Below the pieces are notes generated by a model. It was not told where the DNA came from and did not search any database. It saw only the letters and a list, made by a program, of their open reading frames with translations. A program made the position numbers and the translations under genes. A DNA stretch of 64,000 nucleotides, taken from the NCBI RefSeq assembly GCF_039539005.1, contig NZ_BAABCP010000001.1, forward strand, positions 2,232,001-2,296,000, given 5' to 3'. This document shows, one piece after another, positions 1 to 8,300 of the stretch. The number at the start of each line of letters is the position of its first letter. Within the stretch, counting starts at the first letter, position 1. Source of the stretch: Microbacterium soli (GTDB taxonomy: Bacteria; Actinomycetota; Actinomycetes; Actinomycetales; Microbacteriaceae).

Positions 1-56
1 CACCTGCCGGGCCCATAGAATCCGGATCACATGGCGTCTGCTCGAGGAGGCATCCC

Positions 57-1055
57 ATGCAGGACATCCGGTTCAAGCCCGAGCGATCGCAGTACGTCTA
101 CACGTTCGGCGGGGCGGAGCCCGCCCTGCGCATCACCCCGGGAACCGTGCTGAGACTGTGGTCGGAGGACGCCTTCAACTTCGCGCTGCGGTCCACATCC
201 GATCTGCCCGACAGGCTCGACATGAGGTACGTGAACCCGCAGACCGGGCCGTTCTACGTCGAGGGGGCCGAGCCGGGGGACACCCTCGCGCTGCACATCG
301 TCGATCTCACCCCCGCGCGCGGCTTCGGCGCCTCCACGACCATCCCGTTCTTCGGAGGGCTGACCGGGACCGATCGCACGGCACTGCTGCAGGAGGCGCT
401 CCCGTCCGCGACGTGGATCTACGAGGTGGACAGCGCGCGGCAGACCGTCGGGTTCCAGTCCCGATTCGGCGATCTGGAGATCGCGCTCCCCATCGAGTGC
501 ATGCTGGGCACGGTCGGTGTCGCCCCGGCAGCCGGGGAGGTGCGCACGAGCCTCGTCCCGGAGCGGTTCGGTGGGAACATGGACACCCCGGAGATGAAGG
601 TCGGCACGACCGCGTACCTGGGTGTCAACGTCGAGGGCGCGATGTTCTCCATCGGCGACGGGCATTACCGTCAGGGCGAGGGGGAGGCCTGCGGCACGGC
701 CGTGGAGGGCGCCATGGACTCCGTCATCATCGTCGAACTCATCAAGGGGTCGGCACCGGCCTGGCCGCGGCTGGAGACGGACGATCACTGGATGGTGGTG
801 GGATCGTCCCGGCCCATGGAGGACTCCTGGCGGATCGCGCAGGTGGAGATGGTGGACTGGCTGGGCGAGATGTTCGGGCTGCATCGGATGGACGCCTACC
901 AGCTGCTCACCCAGATCGCGCTGGCACCCATCGCCAACGTCGTGGACGCCAACTACAGCGTCGTCGTGAAGGTGCGCAAGTCGCTCCTGCCGTCGAGCGA
1001 GGCCTTCGACGGCATGCATCGGCGGCTTCGCGAAGCAGCAGCGGAGGCCCGCTAG
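57..1055 (+). CDS. Acetamidase/formamidase family protein
   Basis: 332-residue protein resembling the FmdA/AmdA acetamidase/formamidase family, cytoplasmic hydrolases that release ammonia from short amides such as formamide. The family-like block GDGHYRQGEGEACG lies near residues 199-212, and the length suits the family (about 300-410 residues). There is no signal peptide. The ATG is preceded by GAGGAGG at 44-50, well spaced, which fixes the start. An SDR gene follows 32 bp downstream on the same strand, so the two are probably cotranscribed. The true substrate is unknown; many family members in catabolic loci act on other amides or cyclic imides. The promoter lies outside the window. Confidence 0.85.
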   Translation: MQDIRFKPERSQYVYTFGGAEPALRITPGTVLRLWSEDAFNFALRSTSDLPDRLDMRYVNPQTGPFYVEGAEPGDTLALHIVDLTPARGFGASTTIPFFGGLTGTDRTALLQEALPSATWIYEVDSARQTVGFQSRFGDLEIALPIECMLGTVGVAPAAGEVRTSLVPERFGGNMDTPEMKVGTTAYLGVNVEGAMFSIGDGHYRQGEGEACGTAVEGAMDSVIIVELIKGSAPAWPRLETDDHWMVVGSSRPMEDSWRIAQVEMVDWLGEMFGLHRMDAYQLLTQIALAPIANVVDANYSVVVKVRKSLLPSSEAFDGMHRRLREAAAEAR

Positions 1056-1087
1056 CACGGCGGGATCCGGGACTCGAGGAGGAGCAC

Positions 1088-1849
1088 ATGGATCTGCAGC
1101 TCAAGGGGAAGACCGCCATGATCACCGGGGCGACCCGAGGCATCGGGCGCGCCACCGCGCAGCTGTTCGCGGAGGAAGGGGCGAACGTCGCCTTCTGCGC
1201 ACGTGATGCCGAGAGCGTCGCGACAGTGGAGGCCGAGCTGCGCGAGACGGGCGTGAAGGCCGCGGGCACCGCCCTGGACGTGGCGGATGCCGCAGCCCTG
1301 CGCGCCTGGGTGGAGAGCACCGCGGCGGATTTCGGCGGGATCGACATGGCCGTGGCGAATGTCAGCGCTCTGGCCATCCCCGACACCGAGGAGAACTGGG
1401 AGACGTCCTTCCGGGTGGATCTGATGGGGACGGTGAATCTCGTCAAGGCGGTCCTCCCGCATCTGGAGCGCAGCACTGTGCGCTCCGTGGTCGCCATCTC
1501 CAGCGTGTCCGGGCGAGAGGCGGACTTCGCCTCTGGCCCATACGGGACCATGAAGACGGCCATCATCGGCTTCATGGCCGGGGTGGCGCTCCAGGTCGCC
1601 GACAAGAACATCCGGGTGAACACGGTCTCACCGGGCAACACCTACTTCCCCGGAGGCGTCTGGGAGGGCATCGAGGGAGGCGATCCCGCGCTCTTCGAGT
1701 TCGCGATGGGGCTCAACCCCACAGGGAGGATGGGCACCCCGGAGGAGATCGCCGCGGGGGTCGTGTTCGTCTCGAGTCCGCTGGCGAGCCGTGTGAGCGG
1801 CTCCAACTTCCTCATCGACGGCGCACTGACCCGCGGCATCCAGTTCTGA
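1088..1849 (+). CDS. SDR family NAD(P)-dependent oxidoreductase
   Basis: 253-residue classical short-chain dehydrogenase/reductase. The dinucleotide-binding motif TGATRGIG is at residues 13-20, the catalytic Ser lies in ISSVSG and the Tyr/Lys pair in YGTMK. The usual NNAG structural motif is altered to ANVSA. The family transfers hydride between NAD(P)H and alcohol/ketone substrates; the substrate here cannot be read from sequence. The start was chosen at ATG 1088 because GAGGAG (1077-1082) sits just upstream; the frame is open further upstream through the amidase gene in another reading frame. Likely in an operon with the amidase-family gene. Confidence 0.9.
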   Translation: MDLQLKGKTAMITGATRGIGRATAQLFAEEGANVAFCARDAESVATVEAELRETGVKAAGTALDVADAAALRAWVESTAADFGGIDMAVANVSALAIPDTEENWETSFRVDLMGTVNLVKAVLPHLERSTVRSVVAISSVSGREADFASGPYGTMKTAIIGFMAGVALQVADKNIRVNTVSPGNTYFPGGVWEGIEGGDPALFEFAMGLNPTGRMGTPEEIAAGVVFVSSPLASRVSGSNFLIDGALTRGIQF

Positions 1850-1868
1850 GTGCCCGATGTCCGTCTCC

Positions 1869-3284
1869 TCAGGGCCGACCGTACGCCTCGAGGAGACGCA
1901 GCCAGACCTCGCTCATCGTGGGGAAGGCGGGCACGGCGTGCCACAGCCGGTCCAGGGGGATCTCGCCCACCACGGCCATGGTCGCCGCCTGCACCAGCTC
2001 CGCGACGTCGGGTCCGACGAACGTCACTCCCACGATCACCCGCCTGGCCTCGTCGATCACCGCACGCGCCCGTCCTTGATATCCGGGGCGGTGCAGGAAG
2101 GACCCGGCGAGGAGCCCGAGGTCGTAGTCCACGACGCGGGTGCGCAGGCCGGACTGCTCGGCCTCGCGTGCGGTGAGGCCGACGGCGGCGATCTCCGGCG
2201 AGGTGAAGACCACCTGCGGCACGGCCGCGTGGTCGGCGGTGGCGACGTGCGTCCCCCATGCCTCGTCCGACACCGCGGAGCCGGCGGCACGCGCGGTGAT
2301 CACGTCGCCCGCGGCCCTGGCCTGATACTTGCCCTGGTGGGTGAGCAGTGCCCGGTGGTTCACATCGCCCACGCCGTAGAGCCAGTCGAATCCGTGCACG
2401 CGCAGCGTGTCGTCGACGTCCAGCCAGGCGCCGGGTTCCAGCCCGATGTTCTCCAGCCCGAGGTCCTGCGTCGACGGCCCCCGCCCGGTGGCCACGAGCA
2501 GCTCCGCGGCGGTGATGACTCCCGTGCTGGTCGTGATCGAGACGCCGTGCTCGTCGCGATCCACGCGCTCGGTGGACGTGTCGGTGTGCACGGTGACGCC
2601 GTGCTCGCGCAGCCCCTCCACGAGGCGCTCCCCGGCGAACGGTTCCAGTCCGCCGAGCAGTCCGTGCCGGGCGATGACCGTCACCGCGCTGCCGAAGCTC
2701 GCGAACGCGGTGGCCATCTCGGCGGCGACCACGCCTCCGCCGATGATGGCGAGGCTGTCCGGCACCTCGTGCGCGCTCGTGGCCTCGCGGCTGGACCACG
2801 CGCGCGCCTCGGCCAGGCCGGGGATGTCGGGTCGGACGGCGACCGAGCCGGTCGCGACGGCCACGGCGTGGCGGGCCGTGATCACGGTCTGCTCGCCCTC
2901 GGCATCCGTCACCGTCACCTCGCGCACGCCGCTGAGGCGGCCGTGTCCGCGGATGAGCTCGATGCCCGCGCTGTCCAGCCAGGCGACCTGGCCGGCGTCG
3001 GACCAGCCGTCGGTGATGACATCGCGTCTCGCGAATGCCGCCGCGGCGTCGAGTCGCCCGGTCACGGCTTCCGCCGCGCCGGGCACGGCGAGGGCGGCCT
3101 CCAGGGCGTGGCCCGGACGCAGCAGGGCCTTGGACGGATCGCAGGCCCAGTACGAGCACTCGCCGCCGACCAGTTCGGCTTCGATGATGATGGTCTCCAG
3201 TCCGCCCTGCACGGTCCTGTCGGCGACGTTCTCGCCGACAGGACCCGCGCCGATGACGATGACGTCGGTCTCCCTGCTGTTCAT
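1869..3284 (-). CDS. FAD-dependent pyridine nucleotide-disulfide oxidoreductase family protein
   Basis: 471-residue flavoprotein of the dihydrolipoamide dehydrogenase/mercuric reductase superfamily. The FAD-binding GAGPVG is at residues 12-17, the redox-active pair Cys43/Cys48 in GGECSYWACDPSK, a second Rossmann motif IIGGGVVAAE near residue 178, and the FAD-contacting YGVGD near residue 313. In the C-terminal segment the family's catalytic His-Pro-Thr is FPT (Phe454), while Glu459 is kept and another His lies at 449. It is therefore unlikely to be a classical lipoamide or glutathione reductase. It follows the VOC gene by 32 bp on the same strand and is probably transcribed from the promoter at about 3815-3841. 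Substrate unknown. Confidence 0.88.
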   Translation of the reverse strand: MNSRETDVIVIGAGPVGENVADRTVQGGLETIIIEAELVGGECSYWACDPSKALLRPGHALEAALAVPGAAEAVTGRLDAAAAFARRDVITDGWSDAGQVAWLDSAGIELIRGHGRLSGVREVTVTDAEGEQTVITARHAVAVATGSVAVRPDIPGLAEARAWSSREATSAHEVPDSLAIIGGGVVAAEMATAFASFGSAVTVIARHGLLGGLEPFAGERLVEGLREHGVTVHTDTSTERVDRDEHGVSITTSTGVITAAELLVATGRGPSTQDLGLENIGLEPGAWLDVDDTLRVHGFDWLYGVGDVNHRALLTHQGKYQARAAGDVITARAAGSAVSDEAWGTHVATADHAAVPQVVFTSPEIAAVGLTAREAEQSGLRTRVVDYDLGLLAGSFLHRPGYQGRARAVIDEARRVIVGVTFVGPDVAELVQAATMAVVGEIPLDRLWHAVPAFPTMSEVWLRLLEAYGRP

Positions 3285-3316
3285 GGGTTCTCCTGATGTC
3301 GGGGATCGGCGACGGT

Positions 3317-3760
3317 TCAGCGCCCGGGGGCGCGGGTGACGACCTGCTGGATCGTCCACTCGTTGCCGTCGGGGTCGGAGAACGACGCGAAGGTGCCGTA
3401 GCTGTCGACGTCGGGATGCGGGCCCGCGACGCGGTTGGTCTCGCCGGCCCAGTGGAAGACGCCGTCGGCGTCGTGCCACAGTTCACTCACCACGGCACCC
3501 GCGGCGATGAGTTCGCGACGGGTGGCGTCGAGGTCCGCTGTGACGAGGTGCAGGCCCGTCGAGGACCCGGGCTCGGCGTCGGTGAGCCCGTCGCCGAAGA
3601 TGATCGATGCCTCGGAGCCCGGAGGAGTGACCTGCACCACGCGCAGTCCGCGGTCGGTCGAGAAGTCGGCGTCCAGGCGGAAGCCGAGTCCGGTGTAGAA
3701 GTCCTTCGCACGGTCGACGTCCGCGACGGGGATGACGGCGATCTCGAGCTTGAGGTCCAT
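3317..3760 (-). CDS. VOC family protein (glyoxalase/bleomycin-resistance/dioxygenase fold)
   Basis: 147-residue single-domain vicinal-oxygen-chelate protein. It starts with the typical LEIAVIPVADVDRAKDFYTG first strand and ends with FSDPDGNEWTIQQV, the usual second-module signature. Such proteins bind a metal or small ligands and may isomerise, detoxify or sequester them; no specific function can be assigned. Start at ATG 3760, preceded on the minus strand by AGAGAAGAAG; longer starts would run through the promoter. First gene of a likely operon with the flavin reductase-like gene 32 bp downstream. Confidence 0.88.
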   Translation of the reverse strand: MDLKLEIAVIPVADVDRAKDFYTGLGFRLDADFSTDRGLRVVQVTPPGSEASIIFGDGLTDAEPGSSTGLHLVTADLDATRRELIAAGAVVSELWHDADGVFHWAGETNRVAGPHPDVDSYGTFASFSDPDGNEWTIQQVVTRAPGR

Positions 3761-3791
3761 GATCTTCTTCTCTCTGTTCACGACCGGTACA

Positions 3792-3849
3792 TCACCGGTT
3801 CGAATGGTGACAGAGTACGAGGAAAATACGTCACCTGTCAAGCTGGTGA
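3792..3849 (-). promoter_or_regulatory. Promoter of the VOC/reductase operon with two TCACC-N9-GGTGA operators
   Basis: On the minus strand, TTGACA (plus positions 3836-3841) is followed after 18 nt by TACTCT (3812-3817), a plausible sigma-70-type promoter. Two palindromes with identical arms and 9-nt spacers, TCACC-N9-GGTGA, lie at 3792-3810 and 3831-3849. One covers the -35, the other falls just downstream of the -10. This layout is expected for a repressed operon. The cognate regulator is not identified; the neighbouring CGNR protein is one candidate. Confidence 0.6.
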
Positions 3850-3877
3850 CGATACGGTCGAGACGATCCGCGCGGAG

Positions 3878-4420
3878 CTATCTGGCGGCCTTCTTGCGCT
3901 CGCGGTAGGCCTTCGCCTTCATCCGGCTCCCGCAGGTGGCCATGGAGCACCACTCGCGTCGGTGGCCGCGGGAATGATCCAGATACACCTGCGTGCACCC
4001 CGGGCGAGCGCATTCGCGCAGCAACGCGGCCTCGTTCCCGCCGGCGATCTCGATCGCCTCCCGGGCGAGTGCCGACAGGGCCTGTCGCGTGTCGCCCGTG
4101 CGGCGGATGCCGTTCTCGTGCAGCGTCATGGTCACGGAGGCGCTCGCGGCGGCCGTGTTGACGGTGTCGACGGCATCCGTCGGCGGTGTCTCGCCGTGCA
4201 TGAGCGAACGCATGAGGGCGTAGATCGCCTCGCGCAGCTCGACGGCCACTGCGACCTCCGCGTCGGAGGGCCCGGCCGCTCGTGTGAGCAGGCCGGATTC
4301 GAGGAACCAGGCATCCAGGTCGTCGGGGGAGTTCAGTCTCTCGACGGTGCCGTCTCGGCGCGCCTCCAGCGTGCCGACGAAGTCGAGGACGCGGGTGCCG
4401 CAGGGGAAGTCATGAACCAC
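3878..4420 (-). CDS. CGNR zinc finger domain-containing transcriptional regulator (ABATE-type)
   Basis: 180-residue protein with an N-terminal stress-induced (ABATE) domain and a C-terminal CGNR zinc finger. The four putative zinc ligands are Cys137, Cys142, Cys158 and Cys163, ending in CGSRMKAKAYRERKK; the family signature Asn is Ser here. The basic tail is expected to bind DNA. Starts with GTG 4420, divergent from the ABC-F gene with a 59-bp gap. Its gene is followed by the VOC promoter, so it could control that operon or itself; this is inference. Family members are generally uncharacterised. Confidence 0.85.
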   Translation of the reverse strand: MVHDFPCGTRVLDFVGTLEARRDGTVERLNSPDDLDAWFLESGLLTRAAGPSDAEVAVAVELREAIYALMRSLMHGETPPTDAVDTVNTAAASASVTMTLHENGIRRTGDTRQALSALAREAIEIAGGNEAALLRECARPGCTQVYLDHSRGHRREWCSMATCGSRMKAKAYRERKKAAR

Positions 4421-4479
4421 GTCACCACTCTAAGCAGTGCCCATCGGGAGAGTGCGCAGCGACTACGCTGGAACCCGAC

Positions 4480-6288
4480 ATGGCACATCTTCTCGGCGCC
4501 GAAGCGCTCCATCTCGAGTACCCCACGCGCGTCGTCTTCGACTCGGTCACCCTCGGTGTGGAGGAGGGGGATCGCATCGGCATCGTCGGTCGCAACGGCG
4601 ACGGCAAGTCGAGCCTGCTGGGGATGCTGGCGGGGCGCCGTGAGCCGGATGCCGGGCGGGTGACCGTGCGCGGCGGGACGACCATCGGCGTGCTCGACCA
4701 GGCCGACGCGCTCGACGACTCCCTCACCGTCGGCAGGGCGGTGGTCGGTGACGCCCCCGAGCACGAATGGGCGGGAGACGCGAGAGCGCGCGACGTCATC
4801 GCAGGGCTGGTCGCAGACCTCGACTGGGACGCATCCGTGGCAGCCCTGTCGGGAGGGCAGCGCCGCCGGGTGGCTCTCGCGAGTCTGCTCACCGGGGACT
4901 GGGACGTGCTGGTGCTGGATGAGCCGACCAACCATCTCGATGTCGAGGCCATCACCTGGCTGGCGGGCCATCTGAAGACGCGGTGGGCCCGCACCGCGGG
5001 CGCGCTGCTGGTCGTCACGCACGACCGCTGGTTCCTCGACGAGGTCTGCACCACGACCTGGGAGGTGCACGACAGGACCGTCGAACCCTTCGAGGGCGGC
5101 TACGCGGCATACATCCTCCAGCGCGTGGAGCGCGACAGGATGGCCGCGGCCGCGGAGGCCAAGCGGCAGAACCTCGCCCGCAAGGAGCTCGCGTGGCTGC
5201 GCCGTGGCGCGCCGGCCCGCACGAGCAAGCCCAAGTTCCGCATCGATGCGGCCAACGCGCTCATCGCGGATGTGCCGCCGATCCGCGACTCCGTCTCGCT
5301 GCGGTCCCTGGCGGTCTCCCGACTCGGCAAGGACGTCGTCGACCTGCTCGACGCCGGGGTCTCCTACGACGGGCGGGCCGTGCTCGAGGACGTCGAGTGG
5401 CGCATCGCGCCGGGGGAGCGCACCGGCATCCTGGGCGTCAACGGCGCGGGCAAGTCGACGCTGCTCGGGCTGGTCGCGGGGACCGTGCAGCCCACGGCAG
5501 GACGGGTCAAGCGCGGCAAGACCGTGCAGGTGCGCACGCTCACCCAGCGCATCGACGAGCTCGAGGCGCACTGGGACGACCCGGTGCGCACCGTCATCGG
5601 CGGATTGCGCACCTCGTACACGTTCGGGTCCGGCTCCACGGCGACCGAGCTCACCCCGGGACAGCTGCTGGAGCGGCTCGGGTTCAGCTCCGCCCAGCTG
5701 TCCACGCGCGTGAAGGAGCTCTCCGGCGGCCAGCAGCGCCGCCTGCAGCTGCTGCTCGTGCTGCTGGATCAGCCGAACGTGCTCATCCTCGACGAGCCGA
5801 CCAATGACATGGACACCGACATGCTGGCTGCGATCGAGGACCTGCTGGACTCCTGGCCCGGCACGCTGCTGGTGGTGTCGCACGACCGGTACTTCCTGGA
5901 GCGCGTGACGGATCAGCAGTACGCGATCCTTCCGGGGCCCGGCGGTGCGGGCAGGCTGCGGCATCTGCCCGGCGGCGTGGACGAGTACCTGAAGCTGCGG
6001 GCGGTGCAGGATGCTGTGCCTGCACCATCCGTGCGAACTCCGGATCGGAAGCCGTCTTCCGTGTTCTCCGGGGCTGAACAGCGCGCGGCCGAGAAGGAGC
6101 TCGCCTCCCTCGAGCGGCGCGCGCATCGCCTGCGGCAGCAGGCGGCCGAAGCCCGCACGGGGCTCGCCGATCTGGATCAGTCCGACTATCAGCTGCTCGG
6201 AGACGAGATGGCGAAGATCGCCGCGATCGAGGACGAGGCCGCGAGCCTGGAGGAGCGCTGGCTGGAGCTTTCGGTGCTCCTGGAGTGA
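4480..6288 (+). CDS. ABC-F family ATP-binding cassette protein
   Basis: 602-residue soluble protein with two ABC ATPase domains and no membrane segments, typical of ABC-F proteins that act on ribosomes (translation factors or antibiotic-resistance proteins). Walker A motifs GRNGDGKSS (residues 37-45) and GVNGAGKST, signatures LSGGQRRRVALA and LSGGQQRRLQLL, and Walker B stretches ending DEPTNHLD and DEPTNDMD are all intact. A charged linker sits between the domains and a helical Arg/Glu-rich segment forms the C-terminal 70 residues. Single gene with its own short upstream region. Whether it protects against an antibiotic or is a housekeeping Uup-like factor cannot be told from sequence. Confidence 0.93.
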   Translation: MAHLLGAEALHLEYPTRVVFDSVTLGVEEGDRIGIVGRNGDGKSSLLGMLAGRREPDAGRVTVRGGTTIGVLDQADALDDSLTVGRAVVGDAPEHEWAGDARARDVIAGLVADLDWDASVAALSGGQRRRVALASLLTGDWDVLVLDEPTNHLDVEAITWLAGHLKTRWARTAGALLVVTHDRWFLDEVCTTTWEVHDRTVEPFEGGYAAYILQRVERDRMAAAAEAKRQNLARKELAWLRRGAPARTSKPKFRIDAANALIADVPPIRDSVSLRSLAVSRLGKDVVDLLDAGVSYDGRAVLEDVEWRIAPGERTGILGVNGAGKSTLLGLVAGTVQPTAGRVKRGKTVQVRTLTQRIDELEAHWDDPVRTVIGGLRTSYTFGSGSTATELTPGQLLERLGFSSAQLSTRVKELSGGQQRRLQLLLVLLDQPNVLILDEPTNDMDTDMLAAIEDLLDSWPGTLLVVSHDRYFLERVTDQQYAILPGPGGAGRLRHLPGGVDEYLKLRAVQDAVPAPSVRTPDRKPSSVFSGAEQRAAEKELASLERRAHRLRQQAAEARTGLADLDQSDYQLLGDEMAKIAAIEDEAASLEERWLELSVLLE

Positions 6289-6388
6289 GCCGCTGAAGGT
6301 GCCGAGTCGTCCGCATGCCCCGGGATGCCCGTGGGGGTGACGGGCGTCTTCGACGAGTGCATCACGGGGTGTGAGGACGGCGTGCGAC

Positions 6389-6471
6389 TCGACGCTCGTC
6401 ATGTTCTGGTCTATTCTGAGGACATATGAGCAACTATGTTGCTCATATGGCAACCACATATGAAAGGTTGC
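6389..6471 (+). promoter_or_regulatory. IclR-cluster promoter and operator 1 (ThDP enzyme gene)
   Basis: Proposed -35 TCGACG (6389-6394), 17-nt spacer, -10 TATTCT (6412-6417). Downstream lies operator GTTGC-N7-GCAAC at 6438-6454, with a further GCAAC half-site at 6430-6434, exactly 20 bp before the right arm. The region also forms a perfect 12-bp inverted repeat with 3-nt centre at 6423-6449 (arms start CATATGAGCAAC), and a third inverted repeat GCAACC/GGTTGC at 6450-6471. The same -35-to-half-site distance (41-42 bp) recurs at 9520 and 10794. The position over the start of transcription suggests repression. Confidence 0.7.
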
Positions 6472-6504
6472 TGATCCGCGGACTGGACACACGGAGGTGT
6501 TCTT

Positions 6505-8193
6505 ATGCTTGTCGCCAAACTGCTCGCACGTGAACTTGCTGAGGCGGGTGCTGCTTTCGTCTTCGGCATCCCCGGCAAGGAGTCCTTGCGCTTCTGCGCC
6601 GAGCTCGCAGAGGTGGGCATCACTTTCGTCGGTGCACGGCACGAGACGCAGGCGGTCATGATGGCCGACGGGTATTGGCGGGCGACGGGCCGCATCGGCG
6701 TGGCTCTGGTCGCACAGGGCGCCGGGCTGTCGAACGCCATCGGGGGTATGGCGTGCGCCGCGCGAGCGCGGAGCGGCGTGGTGGTCGTCACCGGTGATCT
6801 GCTGAAGGCGGATGCGGCGACGGGGCCGAGCTCTGAGGCGTTGATGGAACTGAAGGGGATCAACACCAGGGTCGCCTGTGAGTCCGTGTTCGTGGACTAC
6901 GTGCGACCCGCGTCGGGAGAGGCGGCGCACGCCGAGATCCGAGCTGCCTTGACTCGTGCGCGTGCCGGCCGGACGGTCGCGCTGGCCTTCCCCAGCGACA
7001 TCTTCTCGGCGGAAGCGGTCGAGCAGCAGGAGCTGCCCGCGTACGACGCGCAGGCAGAGGCCGCCGCCCCGTCGCCCGACGATGTCGAGATGATCGCCGA
7101 GCTCTTGACGAGCGGGTTCACAGCGCGACGCCCCTTGGTCATCGCAGGAAAGGGCGCCGTTCGCTCGGGGGCCATTCCCGCCATCCGCCGATTCGCTGAG
7201 GCGACGGGAGCGCTGCTGGCGACCAGCCTGCCCGCCCGCTCCTCGTTCGCGGGCGACCCGTTCAACGTCGGCGTCTGCGGCACGCTGTCGACGTCCGTGG
7301 GCAGCGGACTGATCGCACGCGCTGACTGCGTCATCGCGTTCGGTGCGTCGTTGAACCCGTTCACGACTTACGGCCAGTCCGTGTTCGCCAAGGATGCCCA
7401 GATCGTGCATGTCGACATCAACGAGGCCGCGCTGGGCAAGTACCTCGTGCCCGCCATGGGGGTGGTCGGGGATGCGGGTCTGACTGCCGAGGCGCTCACC
7501 ACCGCCGTCCTGTCGCGGGGTGGGCGTCGTGAGGGCTATCGCAGCGCTGAGATCGCCGCGCAGCTGGCGGAGTTCGACCCTGCCGCCGAGTTCACCGATC
7601 AGAGCACCGACGAGTTCATCGATCCGCGCACGCTGATGGTCGAACTGGACAGGGTTCTCCCCTCCGCCCGCACGCTCGTCGTCGACGCGGGACTGCACCT
7701 GCACAACGCGTGCTCGTTCCTGCAGGTCGAACGCCCGGAGGACTTCATCTTCCCCGTCGACTCGCTCGCGATCGGGCTCGGGATGGGCGCCGCCGTCGGA
7801 GCCGCGTTCGCCCGCGTCCGAGATCTCACCGTGCTCGAGGTCGGCGACGGCGGGCTGATGATGGCGCTGGGAGATCTCGACACCGCCATCCGGCATCGGC
7901 TTCCCATCGTCGTCGTCGTCAGCAACGACGAAGCATGGGGAGCCGAGGCCCAGCACCTCAACCTCCTCGGGGAATCCGATGACTTCGTCCGCCTTCCCAC
8001 GCCGTCCCTGGCGGAGCTGGCGGTGGCGATGGGCGCGGAGGGATACACCATCCGTTCGCGTGGAGACATCGAGGTCGTCGCGGATCGGCTGCGCGAGCCG
8101 CTCTCCGGCCCCATCGTCCTGGATTGCCGGGTCCATCCGGACATACAGCCGGAGTCATTCGAGTTCGACTACGCCGGCGTGTTCGCCAAGTAG
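6505..8193 (+). CDS. Thiamine diphosphate-dependent enzyme (acetolactate synthase/decarboxylase-like)
   Basis: 562-residue ThDP enzyme of the acetolactate synthase/benzoylformate decarboxylase superfamily. The N-terminal Pyr domain carries the cofactor-activating Glu47 in GARHETQAVMMADGY; a central Rossmann-like domain follows; the C-terminal PP domain has GDG near residue 447 and ND about 30 residues later, the Mg-ThDP motif. Such enzymes decarboxylate 2-oxo acids or carry out carboligation. First gene behind the operator-bearing promoter at 6389, with GGAGGT at 6493-6498 as ribosome-binding site. Its place in the IclR island suggests a catabolic 2-oxo acid decarboxylase rather than valine/isoleucine biosynthesis. 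Substrate unknown. Confidence 0.85.
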   Translation: MLVAKLLARELAEAGAAFVFGIPGKESLRFCAELAEVGITFVGARHETQAVMMADGYWRATGRIGVALVAQGAGLSNAIGGMACAARARSGVVVVTGDLLKADAATGPSSEALMELKGINTRVACESVFVDYVRPASGEAAHAEIRAALTRARAGRTVALAFPSDIFSAEAVEQQELPAYDAQAEAAAPSPDDVEMIAELLTSGFTARRPLVIAGKGAVRSGAIPAIRRFAEATGALLATSLPARSSFAGDPFNVGVCGTLSTSVGSGLIARADCVIAFGASLNPFTTYGQSVFAKDAQIVHVDINEAALGKYLVPAMGVVGDAGLTAEALTTAVLSRGGRREGYRSAEIAAQLAEFDPAAEFTDQSTDEFIDPRTLMVELDRVLPSARTLVVDAGLHLHNACSFLQVERPEDFIFPVDSLAIGLGMGAAVGAAFARVRDLTVLEVGDGGLMMALGDLDTAIRHRLPIVVVVSNDEAWGAEAQHLNLLGESDDFVRLPTPSLAELAVAMGAEGYTIRSRGDIEVVADRLREPLSGPIVLDCRVHPDIQPESFEFDYAGVFAK

Positions 8194-8300
8194 GCCGGGA
8201 TGCGAGCGGTGGAGCATCCGACCCAGAGCGCCTGCGGTCCTCGATCCTGGTGCGCTCAGAGAATCGGAGCATGCGTCCCGGCCCCGGTGAAGGGAGGTTC

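Noticed and set aside
4480..6288. ABC-F protein as a named antibiotic-resistance determinant
   Set aside because: Motifs prove only the ABC-F class. No attenuator leader or resistance context is visible.
4333..8136. A very long open frame on the minus strand opposite the ABC-F and ThDP genes
   Set aside because: It lies antisense to two genes with intact family motifs, has no recognisable domain, and is a usual by-product of high GC at third codon positions. The same holds for many other antisense frames in the window.
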